Positions 26,842-35,298 of a DNA stretch of 55,916 nt are shown piece after piece. The notes under the pieces are model-generated. The model ran no database searches, was not told the DNA's origin, and worked only from the letters and a program-made list of their open reading frames with translations. Source of the stretch: Acidobacteriaceae bacterium (lineage in GTDB: Bacteria > Acidobacteriota > Terriglobia > Terriglobales > Acidobacteriaceae); assembly GCA_903642225.1 (NCBI GenBank), contig CAHJWI010000030.1, positions 1-55,916 of the forward strand, given 5' to 3'. How positions within the stretch are numbered: position 1 is the first letter of the stretch; each line of letters begins with the position of its first letter. The position numbers and the translations under genes were made by a program.

Positions 26842-29088
26842 ATGGCCCCGCAGATGACGCCCCCACCCGCACCGCATGGCCCGGAAGCACACGCGGGGTT
26901 TACGGTAGCGACCCCGGATTCAACCCTGTCTGAGGCGTTGAATGTCCTCCGCAAGCGCAAGTGGGTCCTCATCATCGCCATGGTACTGGGCGCAATTTAT
27001 GGCTTCTACGAGGCTGTCACACAACCCATTCTCTTCACGGCATCAGGACGCATTCAAATTGGCTCGCCGGCGGCCATCGCATACCGCGCCACCGGTAGTG
27101 GTGTGTGGGACAACCTTAGTAACGAGATGTTGGTGCTTCACAGCGATTCGCTCATGTATACAGTGGCCAAGGAGTTGGATCTCAACAATAACCCCGCTTT
27201 CTTTGGCGTCAAGGGTCCGCTCCCACATACTGATATGGCGACCAATCCCGCGATACGCAACGCCGTTGTCGCCAGCCTTCTTAAGTCTGTTGGAACCTCG
27301 CCTATTCCCGGCACCCAGGTACTCGCCATCACATGTGTTTCACCCAGTGCAAAGGTCGCAGCAGACGTCGTGAACCACGTCATGGATGCGTATATACACC
27401 GGTCCTACCAGGTACGTTTTGAGTCTACGCAGCGCGCCACAGGTTGGCTCTCAAATCAGCTCAACGACCTCAAGCAGCAGGTGGAGCAATCGCAGGAAGA
27501 GTTGATCGACATGCAGCGCAAGCTGGGTGCAGTCTCTCTTGCTTTCGACGCCACAAGGCTTCCGGATACCGAAGCCTCGATCAAGGTGCAGACACTCTCC
27601 GGCGCAGTCGGCTCAGCGCGCCTGGCTCGCATCCTCGCGGAATCTCGGTTGCACACCGTCATGGACGCGGACCCCTCGAATCTCGAAGGCCTGCTGGACG
27701 CAAGCGGCCTCGATGGTGAGCTGAACCGTCTTCGCGGCGACATCGCAACCACCAAGGCGCTGGTCGCGCAGGACAGCATCCGTTACGGTCCAAACAATCC
27801 AAAGCTGCTGGAAGAAAAGGCGCACCTGGTCGAATTGGAGCGCGAAGTCGGCAATGAGGAGCAGCGCCTCTTAAGTCAGGCACGAGACTCGTATCTAGCC
27901 GCCAAGTCGAACGAAGAGCAGACGATGACGGCGCTTGAGACAGCGAAGAACGAAGCGTACCAATATCGCGATGCGCAGATTGAATACTCCCTCAAGCAGC
28001 GGGATTACGAGACCAATCGAGCGCTGTACGACGGCCTGCTGTCCCGTCTACGTGCGGCAAGCGTGCAGGCCGGGTTAGAGGCTCTGGAGATCGACGTGAT
28101 CGATCGCGCCGAGCTTCCCGGAGCACCCACGCTAAAGCCCAAAGTAAGCCTCATGACTCAGAGCGGCATCTTCGGTCTCGTCGGTGGTGTTGTGATCGCC
28201 TTCCTGCTTGAGAGTCTCGATACCGGCATGCGCAGTGTTGGCGAGATCGAATCCATCACCCAACTGCCCTCGCTTGCTGTTATCCCACGCACACGACGTG
28301 TCGGCGGCGATGGATCAACCCTGAGCGTCCCGCAAACCAACATCGGTGTCCTGGCTACATCAAAGTCCCAGTTCTCTGAGTCGTTCCGCTCGCTGCGCAC
28401 TTCCCTTCTGCTGGCCACCACCGGCCATCCTCCCAAGATCATCGTCATCTCCAGCGCCACTCCGTCCGAGGGCAAGACCACTATCGCCACTAACCTGTCC
28501 TGCATCCTCGCGCAGCGTGAGACGCGGGTCCTGCTCATTGACAGCGACCTGCGCCGGCCCAATGTGCACCATCGCTTCGGTCTTAATGGTCGGGTCGGCC
28601 TGTCCACCGTGCTCAGCGGTTCCGTCACGTTTGAGGAGGCCATCCGCAACGTGCCTGAAGTACCCAATCTCGACATACTGTGCTGCGGTCCCGTCCCTCC
28701 TTTCCCCACCGAAATGATCTCGTCCGAAGCCATGCACGAACTCCTTGTGCGCTCCGCGGAACGCTACACCCACATCGTCATCGACTCGCCCCCCATCCTC
28801 TCCGTTACCGACGGCGTTATCCTGGCAAGACAAGCAGACGCACTGGCGCTCGTAGTGCGCCACGGCAAGAGCAGCCGGCACGTTGTTCGGCGTGCACGCG
28901 ACCTGCTCCTGCGCGCGGGCGCGCCCATCAGCGGCGTTGTGCTCAACGCGGTCGACGTCAACGCTCCCGAGTATTACGGCTACTACGGATACTCCGGGTA
29001 CAGCTACAGCAATATCGACTCCGAATCGTGGGAGACAGAAAATCGCAGCGCAACCACCGACGCTGCTTCACAGAAAGAGACGGTATGA
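26842..29088 (+). CDS. Wzc-like polysaccharide co-polymerase / tyrosine autokinase
   Basis: A 748-residue protein. The N-terminal Wzz domain has one membrane helix near residue 37-55, a long periplasmic coiled-coil region (about 195-390), a GNVR-type segment before the second helix (SGIFGLVGGVVIAFLLES), and a cytoplasmic BY-kinase domain. The kinase has Walker A SATPSEGKTTIATNL, Walker A' VLLIDSDLRRPN and Walker B HIVIDSPPIL. The C-terminus carries a tyrosine cluster (APEYYGYYGYSGYSYSN), the expected autophosphorylation tail. It sets polysaccharide chain length and is translationally coupled by ATGA to the export gene. The cognate phosphatase type (CpsB/YwqE) is present at 39540. Confidence 0.94.
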   Translation: MAPQMTPPPAPHGPEAHAGFTVATPDSTLSEALNVLRKRKWVLIIAMVLGAIYGFYEAVTQPILFTASGRIQIGSPAAIAYRATGSGVWDNLSNEMLVLHSDSLMYTVAKELDLNNNPAFFGVKGPLPHTDMATNPAIRNAVVASLLKSVGTSPIPGTQVLAITCVSPSAKVAADVVNHVMDAYIHRSYQVRFESTQRATGWLSNQLNDLKQQVEQSQEELIDMQRKLGAVSLAFDATRLPDTEASIKVQTLSGAVGSARLARILAESRLHTVMDADPSNLEGLLDASGLDGELNRLRGDIATTKALVAQDSIRYGPNNPKLLEEKAHLVELEREVGNEEQRLLSQARDSYLAAKSNEEQTMTALETAKNEAYQYRDAQIEYSLKQRDYETNRALYDGLLSRLRAASVQAGLEALEIDVIDRAELPGAPTLKPKVSLMTQSGIFGLVGGVVIAFLLESLDTGMRSVGEIESITQLPSLAVIPRTRRVGGDGSTLSVPQTNIGVLATSKSQFSESFRSLRTSLLLATTGHPPKIIVISSATPSEGKTTIATNLSCILAQRETRVLLIDSDLRRPNVHHRFGLNGRVGLSTVLSGSVTFEEAIRNVPEVPNLDILCCGPVPPFPTEMISSEAMHELLVRSAERYTHIVIDSPPILSVTDGVILARQADALALVVRHGKSSRHVVRRARDLLLRAGAPISGVVLNAVDVNAPEYYGYYGYSGYSYSNIDSESWETENRSATTDAASQKETV

Positions 29089-30089
29089 TCCGGCAGCTGC
29101 CCATGCGATGGCGCTCTCGAACGGCATGCCTTGCTGCCGTCCTTGCTCTGCTTGTGCCATTCGCCGGACATGCGCAGTTCAACGGACCTGCGGACACCGC
29201 GCGCGATACCGTCAACGCGCTGCACCCCATCACAACCGATCCAGCCATCCTGTACCCGCCTGCACGGGATCCGCGTGTGCAGACCGGCGACGTGCTTCGC
29301 GTTTCGATCGCCGGCGTCTCGGATTACACAGCTTCAGACCGCGTCTCCGCGCACGGAACGGTCGTCCTGCCGCTTCTGCCCGATCCACTCACGCTTGAAG
29401 GCCTCACCACGCAGGAGGCACAGAACCTGATCGCCGCGCGATACATCGCCTTTGGCATGTTCGTCAATCCGCAGGTGCGCGTCGAAATTACCGAATCCCC
29501 CAAGTCAATCGTCACCTTCTTTGGCGAGCTGCACGGAACCCAGCCCATCCCCTCCGGCAACCGCAGGCTGTTCGAAGTCATGGGTGCTGCCGGTGGACTT
29601 CCTTCCACCGTCAGCCACGTCATCAGCATTGACCGCCCAGGCCTGCTCGACTCCATCAACGTCGACATCGGCAGCGACCAGGAACAGAGCAAGTATGCCA
29701 ACATCCCCGTCTTTGCCGGCGATACCATCACAGCCGGAACCATCGGCCGCTTCTACCTGCTTGGCGGCTTCAACACCCAGGGGGCCTTCGCACTCAACAG
29801 CAACGCCCCACTCACCATGCTGCAGCTGCTGGCCCTTGGCGGTGGCAAACCCCGCTATGCCAAGCTCACTCAGGTTCACATCATTCGTACTATCGGGACG
29901 CAACGAACGGTCGTAACCGTCGACGTGAAAGCAGCCTACAAGGGATACGGCCCAGACCCCGTCATCATGAGCGACGACATCATCATCGCTCCCACGGATT
30001 ACCTGAAGCGTATCTTCGATGTCGGCGGCATCCAGACCATCATCGGTCTCGGCCTCACCTTCTATACCCTGCTCAACATCACACGGTAA
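29085..30089 (+). CDS. Polysaccharide export protein, Wza/OPX family
   Basis: A 334-residue exported protein. The signal peptide is in residues 1-31 (ACLAAVLALLVPFAGHAQ). The polysaccharide biosynthesis/export domain starts at VQTGDVLRVSIAGVSDYTA and is followed by SLBB-like segments (VTFFGELHGTQPIPSG, FYLLGGFNTQGAF). There is no lipobox cysteine, so it is not a classical Wza lipoprotein. A hydrophobic C-terminal segment (VGGIQTIIGLGLTFYTLLN) could be the membrane-crossing helix. It begins within the stop codon of the kinase gene (ATGA), confirming one operon. Confidence 0.9.
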   Translation: MIRQLPMRWRSRTACLAAVLALLVPFAGHAQFNGPADTARDTVNALHPITTDPAILYPPARDPRVQTGDVLRVSIAGVSDYTASDRVSAHGTVVLPLLPDPLTLEGLTTQEAQNLIAARYIAFGMFVNPQVRVEITESPKSIVTFFGELHGTQPIPSGNRRLFEVMGAAGGLPSTVSHVISIDRPGLLDSINVDIGSDQEQSKYANIPVFAGDTITAGTIGRFYLLGGFNTQGAFALNSNAPLTMLQLLALGGGKPRYAKLTQVHIIRTIGTQRTVVTVDVKAAYKGYGPDPVIMSDDIIIAPTDYLKRIFDVGGIQTIIGLGLTFYTLLNITR

Positions 30090-30096
30090 GCCGAAC

Positions 30097-31404
30097 ATGA
30101 CTCACACCGCCGATGTGCCGCGCGAGGAAACCTCAGTTCACCTCGCCGTAAAGCACACGCGGCCCGTACGGCTTGCGTACGTCGTCTCCCACCCCATCCA
30201 GTACCAGGCAGAGCTGCTGCGCCGCATCGCCGCAGACCCGGCCATCGACCTCACTGTCCTGTTCTGCAGCGACTTTTCCGTCCGTTCCTACCGTGATTCC
30301 GGGTTCGGTGTTGCCGTCGAGTGGGACGTGCCTCTGACCGAGGGCTACCGCTCCGTCGTTCTGCCACGCTGGCGCGACAACTCGAGCCCCCGGCCCATGG
30401 CACCCATCAGCCGCGGCTTCTTCCGCATGCTGCGTATGGGCATAGATGGCGAACCCTTCGACGCCCTTTGGGTCCACGGCTACAACTCAGTTAACTGCCT
30501 CCACGCCATGCTGGCGGCGCGCCTCCTCGGCTTGCCCGTCATGCTGCGTGCGGAGCCGTGGCTCAGCGACCGACATCGTTCCCCAACCAAACTCCGCATC
30601 AAACGCGGCGCCTTCCGCCTTCTCCAACCACTGGTCACCGCCGTGCTGCCCATCGGGGCACACAACCGCGAATACTGGGCACACTACTTCGGTCAGAGCT
30701 TTCCTTCGTTCCCGGTGCCGTACGCGGTCGACAACGACTTCTTCGCGCAGGGAGCGCAGAAAGCATCGGCAACGCGAAGCCACTTGCAGCGCGAACTTGA
30801 CCTCGACCCCACACGGCCCGTCATCCTCTTTGCCAGCAAACTCCAGCATCGCAAGCACTGCGATCACCTTCTGCAGGCATTCCTGCAATTACCCGACGGA
30901 CCCAACGCACCATACCTCGTCATCGTCGGCGACGGCGAAGAAATGCCCGCACTGCAACGCAGCGTTCAGCAGTCCAGCTCCACTCGCGTGCGATTCGCAG
31001 GCTTCCGCAACCAGCGCGAGCTCCCCCGCTTCTTCAATCTCAGCACCGTTTTCGTCCTCCCCTCACGGCATGAAGCCTGGGGCCTGATCGTGAATGAAGC
31101 CATGGCTGCAGGCCTGCCAGCCATCGTGTCAAACAGCATGGGGTGCGCCGCGGACCTGGTACGGGATGGGGAAAACGGCTTCGTCTACCCTTTCGGCAAC
31201 GTAGAGGCACTCCGTGCCGCGTTGCACACCATCCTGCAGCCCGGTGCCGCGGAACGCATGGGCCACGCCAGCCGACAGCGCATCGCCCACTGGAGCTATC
31301 GCGAAGACCTGCAGGGCCTCAAAGCGGCGCTACACTACTGCACGCGTCTGCCGTTGCACAACGCCGACGCGCAGGAGGAGCAACGTGCCCCAGCCGCACT
31401 ATAG
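30097..31404 (+). CDS. Glycosyltransferase family 4
   Basis: A 435-residue GT-B enzyme. The N-terminal domain begins RLAYVVSHPIQYQAELLRRI. The donor-binding C-terminal domain has ILFASKLQHRKHCDHLLQAF and the E-x7-E motif in PSRHEAWGLIVNEAMAAGLP. The start ATG at 30097 follows the export gene by seven bases. A role in building the repeat unit of the exported polysaccharide is inferred from context. Linkage and sugar are unknown. Confidence 0.9.
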   Translation: MTHTADVPREETSVHLAVKHTRPVRLAYVVSHPIQYQAELLRRIAADPAIDLTVLFCSDFSVRSYRDSGFGVAVEWDVPLTEGYRSVVLPRWRDNSSPRPMAPISRGFFRMLRMGIDGEPFDALWVHGYNSVNCLHAMLAARLLGLPVMLRAEPWLSDRHRSPTKLRIKRGAFRLLQPLVTAVLPIGAHNREYWAHYFGQSFPSFPVPYAVDNDFFAQGAQKASATRSHLQRELDLDPTRPVILFASKLQHRKHCDHLLQAFLQLPDGPNAPYLVIVGDGEEMPALQRSVQQSSSTRVRFAGFRNQRELPRFFNLSTVFVLPSRHEAWGLIVNEAMAAGLPAIVSNSMGCAADLVRDGENGFVYPFGNVEALRAALHTILQPGAAERMGHASRQRIAHWSYREDLQGLKAALHYCTRLPLHNADAQEEQRAPAAL

Positions 31405-31999
31405 CGCCTCAGAGCACTTCGCCGATGCGGAGACGCACCCTTCCCAGCGGCCCGCATACAGCCTGCGAAATCGCCTGGCCCGCGTTCTCTGGGCTGTGGT
31501 CTCCGCCCTCTTCTTTCGCCTGTCCCCAAGGCCGTTCCATGCGTGGCGCAGCTTTATCCTCCGCTGCTTCGGCGCAAAGCTCGGCAAAGGCGTTCACGTC
31601 TACCCCGGTGCCAAGATCTGGGCACCGTGGAACCTCCACTGCGCAGACTTCGTAGGCATCGCTAACGGCGCGGAAATTTACAACCCCGCACCCATGTACT
31701 TCGGCGAGTTCGCCGTCATCTCGCAGGACAGCTACATCTGCGGCGCCACCCACGACTACAACGACGCCGACTTCCCCCTGCTGGCGTTCGAGATGCACAT
31801 CGGCGCACGCGCCTGGATCTGCGCACGCGCCTCTGTTGCTCCCGGCGTTACAGTCGGCCAGGGAGCAGTGCTCGGTCTCGGCTCGGTCGCCACCCGCTCG
31901 CTTGAACCCTGGACCGTCTACGGTGGCACGCCCGCGGTCGCCATCAAGGCGCGCACGCAGACCCCCAATCCCGGCCAAAACCGCGGTGCCGCGACATGA
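31385..31999 (+). CDS. Left-handed beta-helix acetyltransferase, WcaF-like
   Basis: A 204-residue hexapeptide-repeat acyltransferase. A GTG at 31385 has an AGGAGG-type site (GCAGGAGGAG) directly upstream and overlaps the GT4 gene by 20 bases; the frame upstream of it only shadows that gene. The N-terminal amphipathic segment (RLARVLWAVVSALFFRLSP) is followed by FGAKLGKGVHVYPGAKI, then GDNVGIANGAEIYNPAPMYFGE-like repeats, a catalytic-type THDYND region, and VAPGVTVGQGAVLGLGSV. Such enzymes O-acetylate exopolysaccharide sugars (for example WcaF for colanic acid). Confidence 0.9.
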   Translation: MPQPHYSASEHFADAETHPSQRPAYSLRNRLARVLWAVVSALFFRLSPRPFHAWRSFILRCFGAKLGKGVHVYPGAKIWAPWNLHCADFVGIANGAEIYNPAPMYFGEFAVISQDSYICGATHDYNDADFPLLAFEMHIGARAWICARASVAPGVTVGQGAVLGLGSVATRSLEPWTVYGGTPAVAIKARTQTPNPGQNRGAAT

Positions 32000-32877
32000 T
32001 CTCCGTCCTTATCCTCACCCGCAACGAAGAGCAGGATCTGCCTGGCTGCCTCGCCTCGGTCGCCTGGTCAGACGATGTCTGGGTGCTCGACTCCCACTCC
32101 ACCGACGGTACCTGCGCCATCGCCACCTCTGCCGGCGCACGGGTCGTGCAACGGGTTTTCGACAACTGGTCCGCACACCAGAATTGGGCACTCGCAAACA
32201 TCCCGTTCCGCCACCCATGGGTCTTCTACCTGGATGCCGACGAGCGCGTCTCACTCGACCTGGCACACAGCCTCCGCGGAACCGTCACCCAAGCCGCCGT
32301 TACACAAACCGCAGACACCAACGGCGCCACCAACGAACTCGCGCCCGCCGCGCCGGTTGCCTTTGAAGTTCAACGTCGAGACTTCCTACGAGGCACCTGG
32401 CTCCGGCATGTCCAGATGTCCGCGTTCTACATCCGGCTCTTTCGGCCCGCATCCATCCGTTATGAGCGCCTGGTCAACCCCGTCACCCGCGTCGATGGCC
32501 CCATCGGCAGGCTCACCGGCACCCTTGAACATTTCCCGTTCAGCAAGGGCGTGGGCTGGTGGATCGACCGCCACAACGACTATTCCACGAAAGAAGCTCA
32601 GCAGGTCGTCTCCAAGAGCGCATCGCAACCACCCTTCAGCCTCCACCGTGCCCTGCTCAGCAAAGACTTCGCCACCCGACGCAAACAACAAAAGCTGCTC
32701 TTCTACCGTCTCCCCGCCAGACCTCTCCTCAAATTCCTCACGCTGTACTTTTTCAAGCGTGGCTTCCTCGATGGCCGCGCTGGCCTCGAATACGCGGCGC
32801 TGCAAAGTATTTACGAATATTTCATCGTTCTCAAAACGCGAGAGCTGGAAGCCGGCGGCCCGGACCGCATTCCCTGA
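31996..32877 (+). CDS. Glycosyltransferase family 2 (WaaE/KdtX-like)
   Basis: A 293-residue GT-A enzyme with ISVLILTRNEEQDLPGCLASV at the start, DSHSTDGT and the metal-binding FYLDADERV motif. The WADDVWVLDS-like start, AHQNWAL and a C-terminal hydrophobic segment (FLTLYFFKRGFLDGRAGL) match the WaaE/LpsE branch that adds sugars to LPS core or exopolysaccharide. It overlaps the acetyltransferase stop by four bases (ATGA). It is the last sugar-transfer gene of the operon that begins with the tyrosine kinase. Confidence 0.91.
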   Translation: MISVLILTRNEEQDLPGCLASVAWSDDVWVLDSHSTDGTCAIATSAGARVVQRVFDNWSAHQNWALANIPFRHPWVFYLDADERVSLDLAHSLRGTVTQAAVTQTADTNGATNELAPAAPVAFEVQRRDFLRGTWLRHVQMSAFYIRLFRPASIRYERLVNPVTRVDGPIGRLTGTLEHFPFSKGVGWWIDRHNDYSTKEAQQVVSKSASQPPFSLHRALLSKDFATRRKQQKLLFYRLPARPLLKFLTLYFFKRGFLDGRAGLEYAALQSIYEYFIVLKTRELEAGGPDRIP

Positions 32878-32968
32878 GCCCGATGCGCCAGCAAAGTTCT
32901 GCCCACCGCGCTTCCATGTCAGCCCGCCAACCGTCCCAAGTGCATCGCAACTGGCCAGGAGATGAGGA

Positions 32969-33289
32969 ATGGTGAAGACAGCAATTTGGAAAGCAAACGC
33001 ATGCGTCGCAATCGCCTGTTTTGCAGGAGGCTGGCTCGTAGGAGGCAATTCGACCGGCAACCACACCGTTCACGCGGCGGAATCCAGTACCGGCAACGCC
33101 ACATATGAGCTGCAGGGTACCGGCCCTGACGCCCAGCTCTCCGTCTACGACAGCAGCAATCGGACCATCTCCGTCTACCAGGGAGCGGGCAGCGGCTCGG
33201 ATCTGAAACCGTGTTCTTACCAATTCCAGCTCGGCCGTCCGGGTGCGCCGATCCGCCGCGTGCCATGTGCAATTGGAACACTGCAATAG
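32969..33289 (+). CDS. Small exported protein of unknown function
   Basis: A 106-residue protein with GGAGATGAGGA before the ATG. An N-terminal signal or anchor (ACVAIACFAGGWLVGG) precedes a short beta-rich domain with YELQGTGPDAQLSVYDSSNRTISVYQ. Two cysteines (in KPCSYQF and RVPCAIG) may form a disulfide. It follows the GT2 gene by 91 bases and could belong to the same transcript. I recognise no characterised family. Confidence 0.75.
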   Translation: MVKTAIWKANACVAIACFAGGWLVGGNSTGNHTVHAAESSTGNATYELQGTGPDAQLSVYDSSNRTISVYQGAGSGSDLKPCSYQFQLGRPGAPIRRVPCAIGTLQ

Positions 33290-33291
33290 GC

Positions 33292-33323
33292 AAAAACGGC
33301 CGCTTTCCAAGGAAAGTGGCCGT
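33292..33323 (-). terminator. Terminator of the lone receiver gene
   Basis: Read on the minus strand, a 13-base stem (ACGGCCACTTTCC with GGAAAGCGGCCGT, one wobble) with a two-base loop is followed by TTTTT. It starts 24 bases after the receiver stop codon. It may also stop transcription arriving from the plus strand, but without a T-run on that side. Confidence 0.8.
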
Positions 33324-33346
33324 TGACACAGCGCGCATGAAGCGCG

Positions 33347-33718
33347 TTAGGCGCGTAGCTTTGCCAGCAAATCCGTGGGATGCACCGGCTTGGCAAGAAT
33401 CTCGAACTCATGGCCCTGCGATCGCGCCTTCTCCAGCAGGTCGGCGGTTGCTGCTTGCCCGCTGAACAGCAGGATCTTGCACGAAGGCAGCTTTTCTCGA
33501 ATCTGGATGGCCGCTTCGATGCCGGTCATGCCCGTCATAATCACGTCGCTGATCAGCATGTTCGGTTGAAAGGCGTCAATGGTTTCAACCGCGTTCTCGC
33601 CGGAATACACGGCGCGCGCTTCAAATCCGGCTTGATTCAGGATAATCGCAAGTGTATTCGCGATGACCTGCTCATCGTCGGCAACCAGGACCCTTGGCTT
33701 CGTGCTTCCATTCGTCAT
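33347..33718 (-). CDS. Single-domain response regulator (receiver only)
   Basis: A 123-residue receiver domain without an output domain. The acidic patch ADDE (14-17), the phosphorylation aspartate in LISDVIMTGMTG and the conserved lysine in LAKPVHP are all present. No kinase gene lies next to it, so its partner is unknown. It is convergent with the exopolysaccharide operon, and its transcript ends at the terminator just downstream. Such lone receivers often act through protein-protein contacts. Confidence 0.92.
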   Translation of the reverse strand: MTNGSTKPRVLVADDEQVIANTLAIILNQAGFEARAVYSGENAVETIDAFQPNMLISDVIMTGMTGIEAAIQIREKLPSCKILLFSGQAATADLLEKARSQGHEFEILAKPVHPTDLLAKLRA

Positions 33719-33924
33719 AATCTGTTACGACGATACCCATGCACGACGATCATGGCAAGCGACACCCGCTGCAAGTCCCAACGTCGGTCACATCGTCGCT
33801 AGTCCACTTACAGCGCTTAAAGTAGGACGATGGTAGGCTGTGTGAATTGCGGTCTGCTTCTCTCTCACATCGCTCGTCGCCACACACCCCTGCATAGCAC
33901 CAACGTCTCAAGTGAGGTCAGTCG

Positions 33925-35271
33925 ATGCCCGAAGCGATCATCCGCGCCGAGCAGGTGGAAAAGTACTACGCCCAGCCCAGCGAGAACCGCATTCAGGTCA
34001 TCTCGCCCACCGACCTCAGCATCGTTCCTGGGGAAATCGTCGCTCTTCTCGGACCATCCGGCTCCGGCAAATCCACCCTCCTGCGCATGCTCACCGGACT
34101 CTCCACTCCCTCCGCCGGCCAGGTCTTCTGGCATGAGAAGCCCATCGGCAGCTCCGACGTCAACGTGTCCATCGTCTTCCAGAGCTTCGCACTGTTCCCC
34201 TGGCTCACCGTGCTTGAAAACGTCGAGGCACCCCTCCAGGCCCGTGGCCAAACCCCCGACGAACGCCGCACCCGCGCTATGAAAATGCTTGACACCGTCG
34301 GCCTCGACGGCTTCCAGCACGCCTTCCCCAAAGAACTGTCCGGCGGCATGCGCCAGCGCGTCGGGTTCGCACGAGCCCTCGTCGTCGAACCCGAGGTCCT
34401 CTTCATGGACGAGCCCTTCTCTGCCCTCGATGTGCTCACCGCAGAAAACCTGCGCAGCGAACTCCTCGAGCTGTGGCAAAAAAAGACCATGCCCACCCAG
34501 GCCATCTTCATCGTCACCCACAACATTGAAGAAGCGGTCCTTCTTGCCGACCGCATCATCGTTCTCGGCCGCAATCCCGGCCACATCCGCACCGACTTCC
34601 GCGTCACCCTGCAGCACCCCCGCGACCGCAAAATCGGCGCCTTCACCCAACTCGTCGACTACATCTACAAGGTCCTCACCAGGCCGGAAGCTCAGCCTCC
34701 CGAGCTGCCCCGTACCGCCGGCGGCAAGCGTGTCCGCGACCAGCGGCTTATGAGTTACCAGATGCTGCCGCACGCTCGCCCTGGCGGCATCGCCGGCCTG
34801 CTCGAACTCCTCGTCGATCACGACGGTAAAGCCGACATCTACCGCCTCGCAGACGACCTCGCCTTTGAAATCGATGACATCCTCCCCATCGTCGACGCCG
34901 CCGCTCTCCTCAGCTTTCTCAGCGTGCAAGAGGGCGATGCCGTCCTCACACCCGTCGGCGCCGAGTACGCCCACGCCGAAATCCTGCGTCAGAAAGAAAT
35001 CTTCCGCACTGTCGCCGTCGACAACGTCCTTCTCCTGCGCCAGATCGTGCGCGCCCTCCAGGCCAAGAGCGACGGCACCGTCTCCGAAGAGTTCTTCCAC
35101 GACATGCTCGACGAGCAGTTCAGCGAAGACGAAACCCTGCGCCAGCTCGAAACCGCGATCAACTGGGGCCGCTTCGCAGAGCTCTTCGATTTCGACAACA
35201 GCCGCCGCCGCTTCATCCGGACCCATGCCGAAGCCATACCGGTCGACCTTCCGAAAGAGGTCGCGAATTAG
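33925..35271 (+). CDS. ABC transporter ATPase with C-terminal AAA-associated domain (nitrate/taurine type)
   Basis: A 448-residue ATPase. Walker A is GPSGSGKST, the signature is LSGGMRQRVGFARAL and Walker B is VLFMDEPFSALD, in the SsuB/TauB/NrtD branch. After the normal end of that domain (about residue 260) there is an extra 170-residue region (YQMLPHARPGGIAGLLELLV onward) resembling the AAA_assoc_C domain (PF09821). It precedes the fused permease gene by 27 bases. No periplasmic binding protein gene is adjacent. Confidence 0.92.
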   Translation: MPEAIIRAEQVEKYYAQPSENRIQVISPTDLSIVPGEIVALLGPSGSGKSTLLRMLTGLSTPSAGQVFWHEKPIGSSDVNVSIVFQSFALFPWLTVLENVEAPLQARGQTPDERRTRAMKMLDTVGLDGFQHAFPKELSGGMRQRVGFARALVVEPEVLFMDEPFSALDVLTAENLRSELLELWQKKTMPTQAIFIVTHNIEEAVLLADRIIVLGRNPGHIRTDFRVTLQHPRDRKIGAFTQLVDYIYKVLTRPEAQPPELPRTAGGKRVRDQRLMSYQMLPHARPGGIAGLLELLVDHDGKADIYRLADDLAFEIDDILPIVDAAALLSFLSVQEGDAVLTPVGAEYAHAEILRQKEIFRTVAVDNVLLLRQIVRALQAKSDGTVSEEFFHDMLDEQFSEDETLRQLETAINWGRFAELFDFDNSRRRFIRTHAEAIPVDLPKEVAN

Positions 35272-35298
35272 CCCCCGGCACCCATCCGGAGAAGCCGC

